From assembly GCA_022592435.1 (NCBI GenBank), contig JABYQS010000008.1:310001-374000 (forward strand): a stretch of DNA of 64,000 nucleotides, in the 5' to 3' direction. This document shows, in pieces, positions 46,572 to 57,738 of the stretch (position 1 is its first letter; each line of letters begins with the position of its first letter). A program made the position numbers and the translations under genes. This DNA comes from Cerioporus squamosus (Eukaryota; Basidiomycota; Agaricomycetes; Polyporales; Polyporaceae). The notes beneath the pieces were generated by a model that did not search any database, was not told where the DNA came from, and saw nothing but the letters and a program-made list of their open reading frames with translations.

Positions 46572-46845
46572 GAAGCATAGATGGGCAAGTATCCAAGATG
46601 TGAGGGGTGAGGGTCGACGGTGAGCAGGATGTCGTCCTCGTCGTCAGCCGCAGCGAGCACAGAGCTATTCTCGGCGAGCGCGGATTGCCGCATTCGGTCA
46701 TTTATTTGGCAACAGCTTTAGAACCAAACAAATCTTATGATGACGATGTCGTTACCAAACTCGGCTTTGCTTCCGCGCACAAATTTCCTTCTAATTTTTC
46801 CTTGCATCTGCATCACCTGTCGCCCTGCGGCATTTAACCACCGTC
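46572..46845. promoter_or_regulatory. Divergent promoter, SFB3-type gene / EFM7-type gene
   Basis: 274 bp lie between the two start codons. An A/T-rich stretch (TTTATTTGGCAAC near 46700) is present but no clear TATA box. Confidence 0.4.
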
Positions 46846-47854
46846 ATGGATTCAAATGATGACTTTCTCAGCGACTCTGCCGCCATGTTTGGGGAAGAGC
46901 AGTCCGATGATGGTACAATCAGATACGGACCACTTACGCTGACGGTCGCACCGAAGGTTAGACTCCAAGTTTCCACCTATAGACTGTGAATTGATTGTGT
47001 CCAGCTAGGAAGGAAAAGTACTGCATCATTTTGACGACTCTCTACCAAACGGCTGAGACCTCCATCAGGCCAATACCCTCTTGGCTGATCATCTATTTTC
47101 GCCATCGCTGCTCCTCGCAGAACTCATCGAAAGAGGCCTCATATCGCTCAAGGACAAAACAGGCAAGCTTATCATCACCATTCCAACAAACCTACTAATG
47201 TTGGGATGATCAGTGGTTGAACTCGGAGCAGGATGCGCTCTCCCTTCGCTTCTCTCGTCGACACTCGCGGATGCACCGTCGCTGGTAGTCATAACGGACT
47301 ACCCCGACGAAACTATCCAGAATAACCTGGTTTCGAATGTCGAGCGGAACATGCCCCACTACAACCCGTGTACGACAGTGCGTGCCCTTGGGTACGAGTG
47401 GGGCCAAGATACGCGTCCTCTCCTGTGAGTCTCATGTGCCCTCGCTCCGATGTTGGTGTGGATCGCTCATGGCTTCAATTACAGCGACCTTCTTCCTGCT
47501 CTGCCTCAGATCTCGTCGACATCGGATGCAGGCTTCGACGTCGTCATCATGTCCGACCTGCTACACTTCGATCGGTCACACGACGTGCTCATACAATCTC
47601 TCACGTCGCTCCTCCGCAAGGACGCGTCTGCGCGGGCTTACGTTGCTGCGGGAAAATACACTCAGCCTCATGTCTGTGACAACTTCGTGAGGGAGGCGCG
47701 ACGAGCTGGTATATCCCTCGAGGAAGGCGAGGTTGAACCCGTATGGCGCGGTGCGTTGGAAGTATCCGGAGGTGGACTGGACTTGGAGCAGCTCGGCGTC
47801 AGGAAGGACATGTGCAGATGGTGGGTAGGAAGATGGGATTCTCGTAGCTCGTAA
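46846..47854 (+). CDS. EFM7: EFM7/NNT1-type methyltransferase
   Basis: Seven-beta-strand methyltransferase. Yeast Efm7 methylates the N-terminus and Lys3 of elongation factor 1A. Exons: 46846-46956, 47009-47017, 47069-47162, 47214-47424 and 47485-47854 (795 nt, 264 residues). MDSNDDFLSDSAAMFGEE starts an acidic N-terminus. A 9-nt microexon encodes E-G-K, giving the conserved EGKANTLLADHLFSPS. Motif I is VVELGAGCALPSLLSS, motif II is VVITDYPD, and the post-I segment is FDVVIMSDLLHFDRSHDVL. The intron at 47163-47213 starts with GC (GCAAGC...ATCAG). It ends GRWDSRSS. Divergent from the SFB3-type gene. Confidence 0.88.
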
Positions 47855-48278
47855 AGATGAGCTTGTGTTGTATCCCGACAAGCCTTCCATCCACACCGGC
47901 TTCGGGTGCCGCTAAGGCAGGTTCGATGGTTCATGTGAGCATGTAGTCGCCATGCAGCTGTCGGGCAGGATTCAGAGTATAATCGCAATAGTCCGGGTAC
48001 TGCTTGTCCTCGTGTGTTTCTGCCATTCCTCGAGCTGGCCATGGCGGCAGGTCATCATGAATGGGCCACCAGCTTAAGCTTGTCTAGTAAGTAGTAGTAA
48101 GTAGACGGCTTCCGAGGAGGAGACGGAAAATGCCGGGCACTGCATGTGGCGTCTCTTTCGCTGGTATCATGATGGCCGCCGTGGCCGCCGTACTTTGTGG
48201 TGCACCACCAACACACCGTAAGGACTGTTCCTTTGCACAACAGTGAAATATGCTGACATTTAGACGACAGATACTATC
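47855..48278. other. Intergenic stretch, nothing recognised
   Basis: 3' end of the methyltransferase gene and promoter region of F-box C2. It contains a TAGTAAGTAGTAGTAAGTAG run near 48088-48107, related to GTAGTAGTAGG words upstream of F-box C1. Confidence 0.35.
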
Positions 48279-50184
48279 ATGCCAGAAACACGCCAGACAG
48301 ACAGATCAATATGCGGGACAAGGCTCCTCGACAGTGCCAACGCATTCCTAGCAGACCTCTCCGAGGAGCTCAGCCTCTTGCAAGCCGGCCAACGGTGAGA
48401 GAACCTTGCGCGTAGACGAAGCATAGTACCGTCACTTACAGCATGCGATACTGCGCTACAGTGCAGTAACCTCCACTGACTCGAGGTATGTCGGCATCAA
48501 CCGATGTCGAGTGCGGCATTCCCTTGACCATCCACACTAGTAGCTTCAGGCTCTCGACGGCTTAATATCCGACGGATTCAAGATCGTGCGTCAGATGATC
48601 AACGCCTCTCGACCAATCAACCAGCTGCCTCCTGAAGTCATGGCACTCATCTTCTCTCTAGTCCCGGACGACCTCGTCTCGACTAAAAATGGTCCGATCT
48701 GGCGGAGATTCAGCTCGTATCGCACAATGAACGCCCGAGAGTTGTGCCCTCTTACGGCGGTGTGCCGCCAGTGGCGAGACGTGGCGCTGTCGACCTCGAG
48801 CCTCTGGTCTTGCACCTACGATTGGACTCGTATCGTGGCCCGGGCGCTGCACGACAACTACATCCACCGATGCAAAGGCGGCCCCCTGTACATTTGCATC
48901 GACGGGTGCATGTCAGACACAACTCAGGCGCTACTCTTCAATCATGGCGAGCGGGTCCGCGAGCTGCACATCGACGCAATCAGCTGTCGCAGAAGTACCG
49001 AGATCAAGAAACTGTATGCTCTCGTACACGCGTCCAGGCTGGAGAACATCGAACAGTGCACGCTTGGCCACATGACCGGGCAACCAGTCCTGTCCGAACT
49101 CCTGGGCGGAACGTGCACCAAGCTGCGCAAGTTGCGCTTGGACACTGTGTCTATGTTTCCCTCATCGCCAATCTCCTCCCTCACCCATCTCGCCATTTTA
49201 TCACCTGCGCGTCTCCCTAACTTGCTGGGAGGCCTGTTGGCGTTCCTGGATAGTTGCCCAGCACTTCAAGAGCTCTATCTCTACGATTTTGCCTTCTCCT
49301 CGTTGGTGCCGTCCGTCGGTGACTGGCGCGGTGGTCCGGTTCGCCTCAACAACTTGGAGCGTTTCTTGCTGCGAGAGATGCTCCACCGTGACACACTACC
49401 TCCGCGGAGACTGGACCATGTGATCAACTACATATCGTCCATACTTCCCTTCCTAGCCATCCCCGCCTCCTGCGTCGTACGCGTGAGCGATGTGTTGGCG
49501 TCCTGGCTCCAGCCCTGCTTGCAGAGCTTGGCAGGAGACACACGCGAATCAGCGACTCACATGTACATCCGCGCTATCCAATCCATGGACAAGAGAAACA
49601 TCTTCACCGTCCGAGCCGTCAATGTCGCACGAAGACAGTATACCTCTGTCGACGTCGGGGTTTTCAGGTCCTGGCAGTCTGGCCCGCAGCAGGAGCTCTT
49701 GCAACCCCTGCGCGTCGCACTCGCGCAGCTCCCCCTCCTTTCGCGCATCCGGGAGCTGTACATCCACTCCGGGGAAGGTGTGGCATGGGGTATGGCATGG
49801 GGTATGGCATGGGGTAGCCCGCCCCAGCAGTGGGATTGGATCTTCCCCGCCCTTCCGCCTCTAGAGACTCTGGTTGTGGAACTCCACCATCCCACATGTG
49901 CACGCCAGTTCCTCGTCGCGCTGGAGGTGCCGACGTCCACAGATCCGTCCGCTCCGCCAGAGGTCTTCTGCCCGCGCCTGACGACCATCGTCCTGTCGCA
50001 GTCGTCGTCCAACAAGGACGCGACGTTTATGCGATCGCTGGCGAAGGCACGTGCGGATGCGGGTTACCCGCTCGCTCGTCTGCTACTGGAGATACGGCGC
50101 AAGGATTCTTCGGGGACGTCGGAGTACAATGCGCACGGAGAGTTGGTGCGGTTCCTCACGCAGGAGGAGGCGGACGACTACTGA
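48279..50184 (+). CDS. F-box protein, family C copy 2, probable premature stop near the end
   Basis: Paralogue of 18982-20926. The first exon begins at ATG 48279 (MPETRQTDRSICGTRLLDSA) and ends QAGQ at a GTGAGA donor. The main exon begins after CTTCAG near 48548 (ALDGLISDGFKIVRQMINAS) and carries the F-box RPINQLPPEVMALIFSLVP, then CPLTAVCRQWRDVALSTSSL. The LRR-like body is uninterrupted to 50184, including the region that is frameshifted in copy 1. Compared with copy 1 a TGA follows EEADDY; beyond it KAAEIAPASCPTWM is still readable in frame, so about 20-30 C-terminal residues are cut. A 12-bp tandem repeat adds GMAW units near residue 385. The join between exon 1 and the main exon is not resolved, and a small middle exon is possible. 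Confidence 0.8.
49780..49815 (+). repeat. 12-bp coding tandem repeat, three units
   Basis: Three units of (A/G)TGGCATGGGGT inside F-box C2, in frame, encoding AWGMAWGMAWG. Copy 1 has a single AWG here. Confidence 0.85.
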
Positions 50185-50554
50185 CTTTCTCGGAAGGCTG
50201 CTGAGATTGCACCTGCATCGTGCCCGACGTGGATGGAGGAGGCATTGAATGTATATCACGTACGGTAGGGAGCAGCCTCGTGCTGTTGCTGTTTGCTCAG
50301 TATGGGTTCGGGTTACAAGTGGGACTCATCTATGGATTTGTCGGGCAAGTTCTAAGATTCGGAGGTCCGCTCCATCATCTGCTATAGTTGAAGCATAGCT
50401 CATACTTATAGACCTTCGCAGAGCTACACGTACCTCTCTGCAACCTGTCAGATACAGGAATCAGTTTGTGAGAGGATCGAGCAGAGCTATCACTGGCAGT
50501 CTGGCACACTACTACTGACGTGGTGATCGGCAGGTACCGTGGCTAAGGCGGGCG

Positions 50555-50625
50555 ACAACAGCGTATCTACGTGAGTCTCCTGTCAACATAAAAGAACACA
50601 GACTAACACTGTTGCTTTAGTGGCC
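50555..50625 (+). repeat. Remnant matching the region left of the sulfhydrylase pseudogene
   Basis: TCTACGTGAG at 50570-50579, CCTGTCAACA just after and AAGAACACAGACT at 50593-50605 correspond to TCTACGTGAG, CCTGTCAACG and AAGAACGCAGACC at 56058-56098. Both copies place a splice donor at the same point and end in an intron-like acceptor (TTTAG and TGCAG). Confidence 0.5.
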
Positions 50626-50775
50626 GCGCCAGACAGAAGAAAAGTGTTTCTTTTGTCACTCTAGACTTTCCTTCGCTGAGTTCGGATAGCACAAGCGAGC
50701 GCTGGAACACGAGGCTGCTTAAATAGTGCGACCGGATTCAAGTTGAATCAACATAGGTCAACGCCACTTCTCTCC

Positions 50776-50810
50776 CCCTCCTCCCCTCCTCCTCCTCCTC
50801 CTCCTCCTCA
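50776..50810 (+). repeat. Pyrimidine (CTC/TCC)n tract
   Basis: Low-complexity tract rich in CTCCTC units, 42 bp before the ATG of the Crinkler-type gene. A shorter, broken version precedes the second copy near 53845-53870. Confidence 0.7.
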
Positions 50811-50851
50811 TCGCAGTTGAACTTGCAGTCGTCACTTGCATACGTCACGCT

Positions 50852-52888
50852 ATGGCCGACGAGAAGATAGTGTTTCCTTGCTTCGTGGTAGTCAACAAGC
50901 GACTTAGGAAGGATTACACGTTGGCCATAGTACCCATCGACGATGATGTCGACTCGATTGCCACCGCGGTTTCGCGGATACTCGGGCCCGCTTTCCCGCC
51001 GCCTTCAATTGATCTCTGGAAGGTATGTCGTGCTCTATGCCGTCGATCCCGGTTGTTGACGTGACTGTCAGCCTCACAACAACATACCAAAGAAGGATGG
51101 TTACCGCCACTTGCTTTCCTTGTGTGAACAGCATGACTACGACCTCAGCAAGTTCTGCGACGACTTGGCTGAACAAAGAGGTGATTGCATCTCAGATGTC
51201 TTCGACAGCCTCAGTCAGAACGCCACGGTCCCAAGGCTCGTAGCGTCCATCGCCCTGCCAACGCAACTTGGCGGGGTGCAGGGTGCAACGGCAGATGAGC
51301 CTGAGCACCAGGACGAGGCGAAGGATATCCTCACTAAGCTCATGACGGGTACGTAGATACTGTTTTCGGACTTGTTCTGTGGCAACCAGCTGACATATCA
51401 CATCATAACATCCCAGAGTTCCGTAAGGTACGGCAGTCGGGACTCAGCGGGTCGCCCTCTCACAATTGCAAACCACCCAACTATCGCAAATATCAGCTTG
51501 GCCCCACTCCTATACTCGATGGACGATATGCCGATACTCCCAACACGATCGCTCCCCCCGTCGAAAACTTCCACTACGCTTTCGCATCCTTCGTGGCCGA
51601 GTACCGCGATGAGAGAACGCAGCCCCCGGAGGAGTTCGTTCGCAAAGTCGGCAAACTCATGGGTGCTGTTTCCACGATCGCCACGAACGAAATATGTCGT
51701 GAGTCAGATACACGCGGTCTCCTCTGCGGTCTCCTCTACGCTACCTTCGGAGAGCTCCTGAATAGCAACAGGAGGTCGGTTGATCACATCCTGAGCTACA
51801 GGCGTGAAGGTCCGTCTTTGGGCCTTGCAGCCTTGGCCATAATCGAGGACTCGGAACTCGAGCTTGGCACTAGTGACGATGGCTCAGTCCAGGGCTCTTT
51901 CTCGTACATTCAGCATTGGACCAATCCGAGTCAGAAGGTTCGTCACTTTCATATACATCGACCTCTTTGAGCACTCTAAATTTTGAAGCTTCAGGTTTTT
52001 CTTGACGCATGTTTCTGCCCCTCCTTCGTGGTCGCTATCGCCGGTTCCTACATCATCATAAGTGGCGCCATTCTGACTGGCCATGTCATCGTCCATCGAC
52101 TTACGGATTACATCTGGCTTGCCAACAGCCGGATGAACGACGACGCGAACGCTCTTCGCATTGCGCGCGTTTTCTTCGCGCTTGGAAACGCGCTGACCCG
52201 GCTGCGGTCTTTCTACGCTGAGCTCCCGACGCCCGCGGACAATCGAGCGCGTTTCTTCCCCTTGGCGAATCGATACATGGACGGCGACCGGGTCGTGGAG
52301 TTCAAGTATACCGCCTATCTCAAAGACACCGAGGAGGCCTGCGGCATCTTCCGAGCCACTGAGTGCGACGGTGCTAAGCGGGAACTCGTCGTCAAGTTCG
52401 TGGAGCGCTATGGTAAAGCCGCTCACAACCTTCTTGCATCGCATGGTCTGGCTCCGCGGCTGCTCTATTATGGCGACATATGGCTCTCCGGCCCCGAGCA
52501 TAGAGGGTGCGGTTCCCGGAAGATGGTCGTGATGGAGTACGTTGAGGGCCTGACGGCATACGCGGCGCTCTACTCCAAGAAGAAGGACTCCCTCCCCGAG
52601 GGAGTGCACGGCGTTGTCGAGCGTGCGGTGAAGCTCTTGCATGACGCGGGGATGGTGCACGGCGACATCCGCTTGGGCAATATCCTCATCGCGGATGCGG
52701 GCGACAAGGACGACGTCGGGACGAGAGTCAAGATACTGGACTTCGATTGGGCGGGAGAGGCGGGCACGGCGCGATACCCCCTTCATCTCTCGGAGGTTGT
52801 CAACTGGCCAGTGGGAGTGGCAGATTATGCACTCATCACGAAGGCGCATGATGTTGAGATGGCCCGCAGGTTGGGGGAGGCTCTCTAA
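50852..52888 (+). CDS. Crinkler-header protein with nuclease-like and protein-kinase-like domains, copy A
   Basis: Four exons; ATG at 50852. The N-terminal header (FPCFVV...VPIDDDVDSI...SIDLWK, residues 4-57) is the ubiquitin-like Crinkler/CR domain ending in its LWK signature. Intron 51023-51071 follows. The middle part leads to a segment with the layout of the restriction-endonuclease-like domain of CR proteins (VDHILSYRREG, LELGTSDDGSVQ, SYIQHW, then CPSFVVAIAGSYII). The ExK position reads IEDSEL, without the Lys. The last exon has a kinase-like domain: beta-3 Lys in VVKFVERYG, hinge MVVMEYVEG, catalytic loop VHGDIRLGNILIA, DFD in place of DFG (ILDFDWAG). Crinkler-type proteins are effector- or conflict-type proteins; function in a free-living basidiomycete is unknown. 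No signal peptide. The open frame is complete. Confidence 0.82.
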
Positions 52889-53902
52889 GCTGGGAGAGAT
52901 TAGTGACTGGGACCGATGGCGCACGCTCCGTCTGTATCAGTACATGCACCTGTAGTATAGCGGCGAGTATACCCGGAGTCAGGACATATCTATCCCTTTT
53001 GAGCGATGTCATGGTGCGGTGTAAGCTCGCAGAGACAACAGGTCGCTTATGGAACCTCGGCCCCGACTTGCATGCTCCATCTGAGACTCGGCGCCTTGGG
53101 TCACGGTGACACTACTTACTTAAGTATCATCAGTATTGCGACAAAGGAGCGCGCAACGTCGACTGTCCATATGAGCATGAGCTGATCCCCTCTTACCTTC
53201 GTGCCACCACTGCGAACTCCCCATCCCTTCAGCATGCCCCAGCCTGGCAGTCGCTTCTTATTAGATTCTATATGTGAGTTCGCGCCGTATTCCTACGGGC
53301 GTCCTGAGAACCATTGCCATTCTAAGGGAGCCTGAGTTCGAAACGCTCCAGCTTCATGCTGGGCGGGATGATGGATCCCGACAAGCCTGCTACAAACGCA
53401 CGTGCGGTGCTAGGCTCGCTTGCCAGCCTGTACACCGTGGGCAACGATGCCTTATGTCTGCGATTTGATAGTGAAACCATCGTGAACAGTGACTGTAGAC
53501 TACCGCTTTTGGCAGGTTTTCGTCACAGTTCACGATGTTTTCTCAATCTGTTCGTGGATATTAGGCACCTTTGTCCACGGTGGTAGTTCCTCGTCCCTCA
53601 GAATACAGGCTGGTATCTGCCCCCCTCAAGAGCTACAAGCCTAGTCACGGTGCTGTGCCATGATATACGCGAGCACCAGTTTGAACAAATATTTTTATTC
53701 TAACATTTCACTATTATAATTATCAAGATCCTTTTCATTTCCTGAATAGGCGAACAATGGCGGCTTTCTAGGCCTGTGGGAGATGGCGGCTTGTTCCGAA
53801 CCTAGGGCCGGTGGATCGGTTCAACGCCACTCCTCTCTACTAGTACCACCTTCTCCTCATCCTCCTCGCAGTACTCGTAACTCGCTGTTGCTACGTCACC
53901 GT
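52889..53902. other. Spacer between the two Crinkler-type copies
   Basis: The first 90 or so bases downstream of the stop match the 3' flank of copy B, so the duplicated unit includes flanking DNA. The rest holds no recognisable gene; AT-rich around 53680-53740. Confidence 0.45.
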
Positions 53903-55936
53903 ATGGCTGAAGAGGCTGTGATAGCGTTTCCTTGCTTCGTCGTAAGGAAGAGGTACCTTAGGCCAAATTTCGTGTTGGCCCGAGTACCAATCGACGATTA
54001 TGTCGACTCGATTGCCATCGCGGTTGCGAAGATAATGGGGAACGGTCTTGAACCCCCTTTAGTCAGCCTCTGGAAGGTAAGTTTTGCTCTGTGCCGTCGA
54101 ACATGGTCGTTGACGGTTACTGTCAGCCTCGCAACAGTATACCACCGAAGGATGGATACCGCCACGTGCTTTCCTTGTGTGAACAGCATCACTACGACCT
54201 CAGCAAGTTCTGCGAAGACTTGGCTGACCAAAGAGGTGACCGCATTTCAGATGTCTTCGGCAGGTTCAGTCGGAAGGCCACGATCCCAAGGCTCGTGGTA
54301 TCCATCACCGAACCACCGGAACTTGGCGAGGCGCAGGGTGCAACGGGGGATGAGGCTGAGGATCAGGACGAGGCGAAGGATGTTCTCACCAAGCTTATGA
54401 CGGGTACGTAGATACCGTCTTTGCGCTCGTATTGTGGTGCAACCAGCCGACACATCGTATCGTAACATTCCAGAGTTCGGTAAGGTACGGCAGTCGGGAT
54501 CCAGCGGATCGCCCTCTCAGAACTGCCAACCACCCAACTATCGCAAATATCAGCTTGGCCCCACTCCTATTCTCGATGGACGCTATGGTGATACTCCCAA
54601 CACGATCGCTCCCCCCGTCGAAGATTTCCACTACGCTTTCGCATCCTTCGTGGCCGAGTATCGCGATGGGAACACGCAGCCCCCGGAAGACTTCGTTCGC
54701 AAAGTTGGCAAACTCATGAATGCCGTTTCCAAGATCGGTACGGACGAAGTTCGTCGTCAGTCGGATACACGCTCTCTCCTCAGCAACCTTCTCTCCGTTA
54801 CCTTCGGACAGCTCGTCAATAGCAATCGGACTCGGCTGATCATATCCTGAGCTACAGCTGTGAGGGTGATATTTTGGGCCTTGCGGGCTTGGCTATAGTC
54901 GAGGAAAAACTTGAGCTTGGCACTAGTGGCGACGGCTCAGTCCAAGCCTCGTTTTCGTATATCCAGCATTGGACAGATGGGAAACAAAAGGTTCGTCACT
55001 GTCAGACATCAATCTCTTGAGCACTCTCTAATAAACCTTTAGCCTCTTCTTGACGCGTGTTTTTGCCCCTCCTTCGTCATCGCTATCGCCGGTTCCTACA
55101 TCATCATATGCGGCGCCATTCTGACTGGCCATGTCATCGTCCATCGACTTACGGATTACATCTGGCTTGCCAACAGCCGGGTGAACGACGACGCGAATGC
55201 TTTTCGCATCGCGCGCGTCTTCTTCGCGCTTGGAAACGCGCTGGCCCGGCTGCGGTCTTTCTACGCTGAGCTTCCGCAGCCTGTGGACAATCGCGCGCGT
55301 TTCTTTCCCCTCGCGAACCGATACAAGGACGGCGACGAGGTCGTGGAGTTCAAGTATACCGCCTATCTCAACGACACCGAGGAGGCCTGCGTCACCTTCC
55401 GAGCCACTGAGTGCGACGGTGCTAAGCGGCAACTCGTCGTCAAGTTCGTGGAGCGCTATGGTGAAGCCGCCCACAACCTTCTTGCATCGCATGGTCTGGC
55501 TCCGCGGCTGCTCTATTATGGCGACATATGGCTCTCCGGCCCCGAGCGTAGAGGGTGCGGTTCCCGGAAGATGGTCGTGATGGAGTACGTGGAGGGCCTG
55601 ACGGCATACGCGGCGCTCTACTCCAAGAAGAAGGACGCCCTCCCCGAGGGAGTGCACGGCGTTGTCGAGCGTGCGGTGAAGCTCTTGCATGACGCGGGGA
55701 TGGTGCACGGCGACATCCGCTTGGGCAACATCCTCATTGCGGATGCAGGCGACAAGGACGACGTCGGGACGAGAGTCAAGATACTGGACTTCGATTGGGC
55801 GGGAGAGGCGGGCACGGCGCGATACCCCCTTCATCTCTCGGAGGTTGTCAACTGGCCAGTGGGAGTGGCAGATTATGCACTCATCACGAAGGCGCATGAT
55901 GTCGAGATGGTCCGCAGGTTGGGGGAGGCTCTCTAA
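53903..55936 (+). pseudogene. Crinkler-header/nuclease-like/kinase-like protein, copy B, frameshifted
   Basis: Tandem duplicate of copy A about 3.05 kb downstream. ATG at 53903; header AFPCFVVRKRYLRP...VPIDDYVDSI...VSLWK, then an intron from about 54077 (GTAAGT...CTGTCAG) as in A. Exons 2 and 3 remain alignable. Near 54830 one base is missing relative to A, so the frame stops at 54850 before the nuclease-like segment. Downstream everything is intact in its own frame: the ExK region (VEEKLELGTSGDGSVQ, 54898-54945) keeps the Lys that A lacks, and the kinase-like exon (VVKFVERYG, VHGDIRLGNILIA, ILDFDWAG) runs to 55936. If transcribed it would give only the header and linker, about 270-290 residues. 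A sequencing error at one base cannot be excluded. Confidence 0.8.
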
Positions 55937-56112
55937 GCTGGGAGAGATTAGTGACTGGATCCCATGGCGCACGCTCTGTCACCTGTATCAATACATGCAT
56001 CTGTAGTATAGTGGTGAGTATACCTGGATATATCCATCCCGTTTCAGCGAACATCGTCTCTACGTGAGCTCCCTGTCAACGGAGAAGAACGCAGACCTGG
56101 CATCCCCTGCAG

Positions 56113-56847
56113 GCAATCAGGGACGTTCCCCGAGTTCACCGACGGGTTGAAAGTATACCATGGCTTGAAGGTTATCGAGACCTTCGGCCCCCGTTCGCGC
56201 TCAAGTTCGCTCAAGGCGCACCTCGAGGTGCTGCGGGACGGCGGCGCGTGCATGAATCCCTTCGCTGTGTTCCTTCTTCAGGATCTCGAGGACCTCAGTC
56301 TTCGTGCCCAGCGACACTCGGATAACGCGCTCATCCTCGCGCAGTACGCCTGTGGCTGATTCCGGGGCCGTCCAGGTGGCTCGAGAAGCACCCGAAGGTC
56401 TCGCGCGATCGTGGTGTCCTACCCGGGGCTCGAGTCGCACCCGTTCCAGAAGGAGACCCTCCGCCTCCTCCGTCCGAACGCCTTTGGAGGGATGCTCAAT
56501 TTCGGTGTGAAGGTTCATCATGGCGACGCCGCACAGGTCCGCAGCGAGGTCGTCGACTGGCTTCAGCTGGCGAGCAACTTGCCTGGCCAACGTCAGCGAT
56601 GCGAAGACGCTCGTCATCCATCCTGCCTCGACGACGCATGCGCAGCGAGTCACGGCCGAGGAGTGGCTCGCGTTGGGGGTTTCTCCAGACCTCATCCGCG
56701 TATGTTTATCCGAGCGTTTCTACGACAGTGTGCATGAGTGCTGCGTTGCTGATACATATACCGCTTTGCATGCAGGTCTCTGTTGGCAACGAGCATATCG
56801 CGGACATCATTGCGGACTTCGACAACGCTCTGCAGGATCTTTCTTGA
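56113..56847 (+). pseudogene. O-acetylhomoserine sulfhydrylase (MET17-like), truncated C-terminal fragment
   Basis: Remnant of the PLP-dependent sulfhydrylase of methionine/cysteine synthesis. Only about the last 40 percent is present: it begins after an intron-like TGCAG with RQSGTFPEFTDGLKVYHGLK and VIETFGP, then MNPFAVFLLQDLEDLSLRAQ. There is a shift and stop near 56357; WLEKHPKVSR and YPGLESHPFQK fall in different frames. A few extra bases near 56580 shift the frame again before [21 protein letters not shown] normal intron (GTATGT...TGCAG, about 56700-56777) and the natural end [20 protein letters not shown] remain. The catalytic Lys region and the whole N-terminal half are absent. It abuts the Crinkler-type duplication. 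Confidence 0.85.
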
Positions 56848-57738
56848 GCGGGTGGGTAGTCACGGAGCGGATGAAGACGCACCACAGCAATAATCGCAAC
56901 CGCACAGCAGACAATGACACTCCATGGGTCATGGCGACTTCGGGGCACGAACGACGGTCTGTTGCGTGTGATATCTCTGTTTTAATATCATTGCCCAAGA
57001 CATGCAAGAGCACAGACAGGGGAAGAGGGGAGAAGGGGAGAGGAGGGAGGAGGGAAACAGGAGACAACAGACAACGAGGAGCGACGAGACGGACGAGCGT
57101 TACTGCTACAGGTGTAAGGGTATAGGAACCGAGGTACCGCTAGAGACAGACAGAGATATAGGCGAGATGAGATGAGAGGAGAGATGGGATGGGGAGAATT
57201 TTTGTAGCCACGAACCCGCGAATTGCAAGTTGCCAGAATGCAAGACCAATGTCTACCACGCCCATGTGAAGTGGAGAAGGGGGGGCGAACGGGGCGGGAG
57301 CGCGGGGAGGGTAAGGGGATTGAGATGCTAACGTCAACGAGCCAGATTAGTGAACCTTTCACTGAGCTCGAAAGGCAATGGAGACGGCGTGTCGGGGTGT
57401 GAGCAACGGAGGAAGTGGCGGAGAACGAAGGCGAAGCCGCAATATAAACAGTCCCAAGGTGAACGTGAACGCGAACGACAACAACCGTGAAGGGAAGTGC
57501 GAGAGTAGGCGACGGGGGACGAGGGAGACAGACAGACAGACAGACAGCCAGAGATAATAAGCCTCAGATACATACATACGTTGTGGTACACATAATACAG
57601 CGTCGTGCGGTGCCATATGTCGTCATCGTTTCATGCGTTCGTGCAGTCAGGACTCGAGTCGCATACAAGGCTACGGCTTGGTGGAGCGTTGCGGAAGAAG
57701 GAGATCATACAGCAGCCGCACCCAAAACCGCTACGATG
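56848..57738. other. Intergenic stretch, 3' side of the phosphodiesterase gene
   Basis: Purine-rich DNA with a (GACA)n tract at 57527-57547. No gene supported. Confidence 0.4.
57527..57547 (+). repeat. (GACA)n microsatellite
   Basis: Five tandem GACA units plus one base. Confidence 0.85.

Larger units (their letters stand above)
50185..50851. other. Intergenic stretch with an exon-intron-like remnant and a pyrimidine tract
   Basis: Contains the segment at 50555-50620 that resembles the intron boundary left of the sulfhydrylase pseudogene at 56 kb. It also holds a CTC/TCC-rich tract at 50776-50810, directly upstream of the Crinkler-type gene. Confidence 0.4.
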
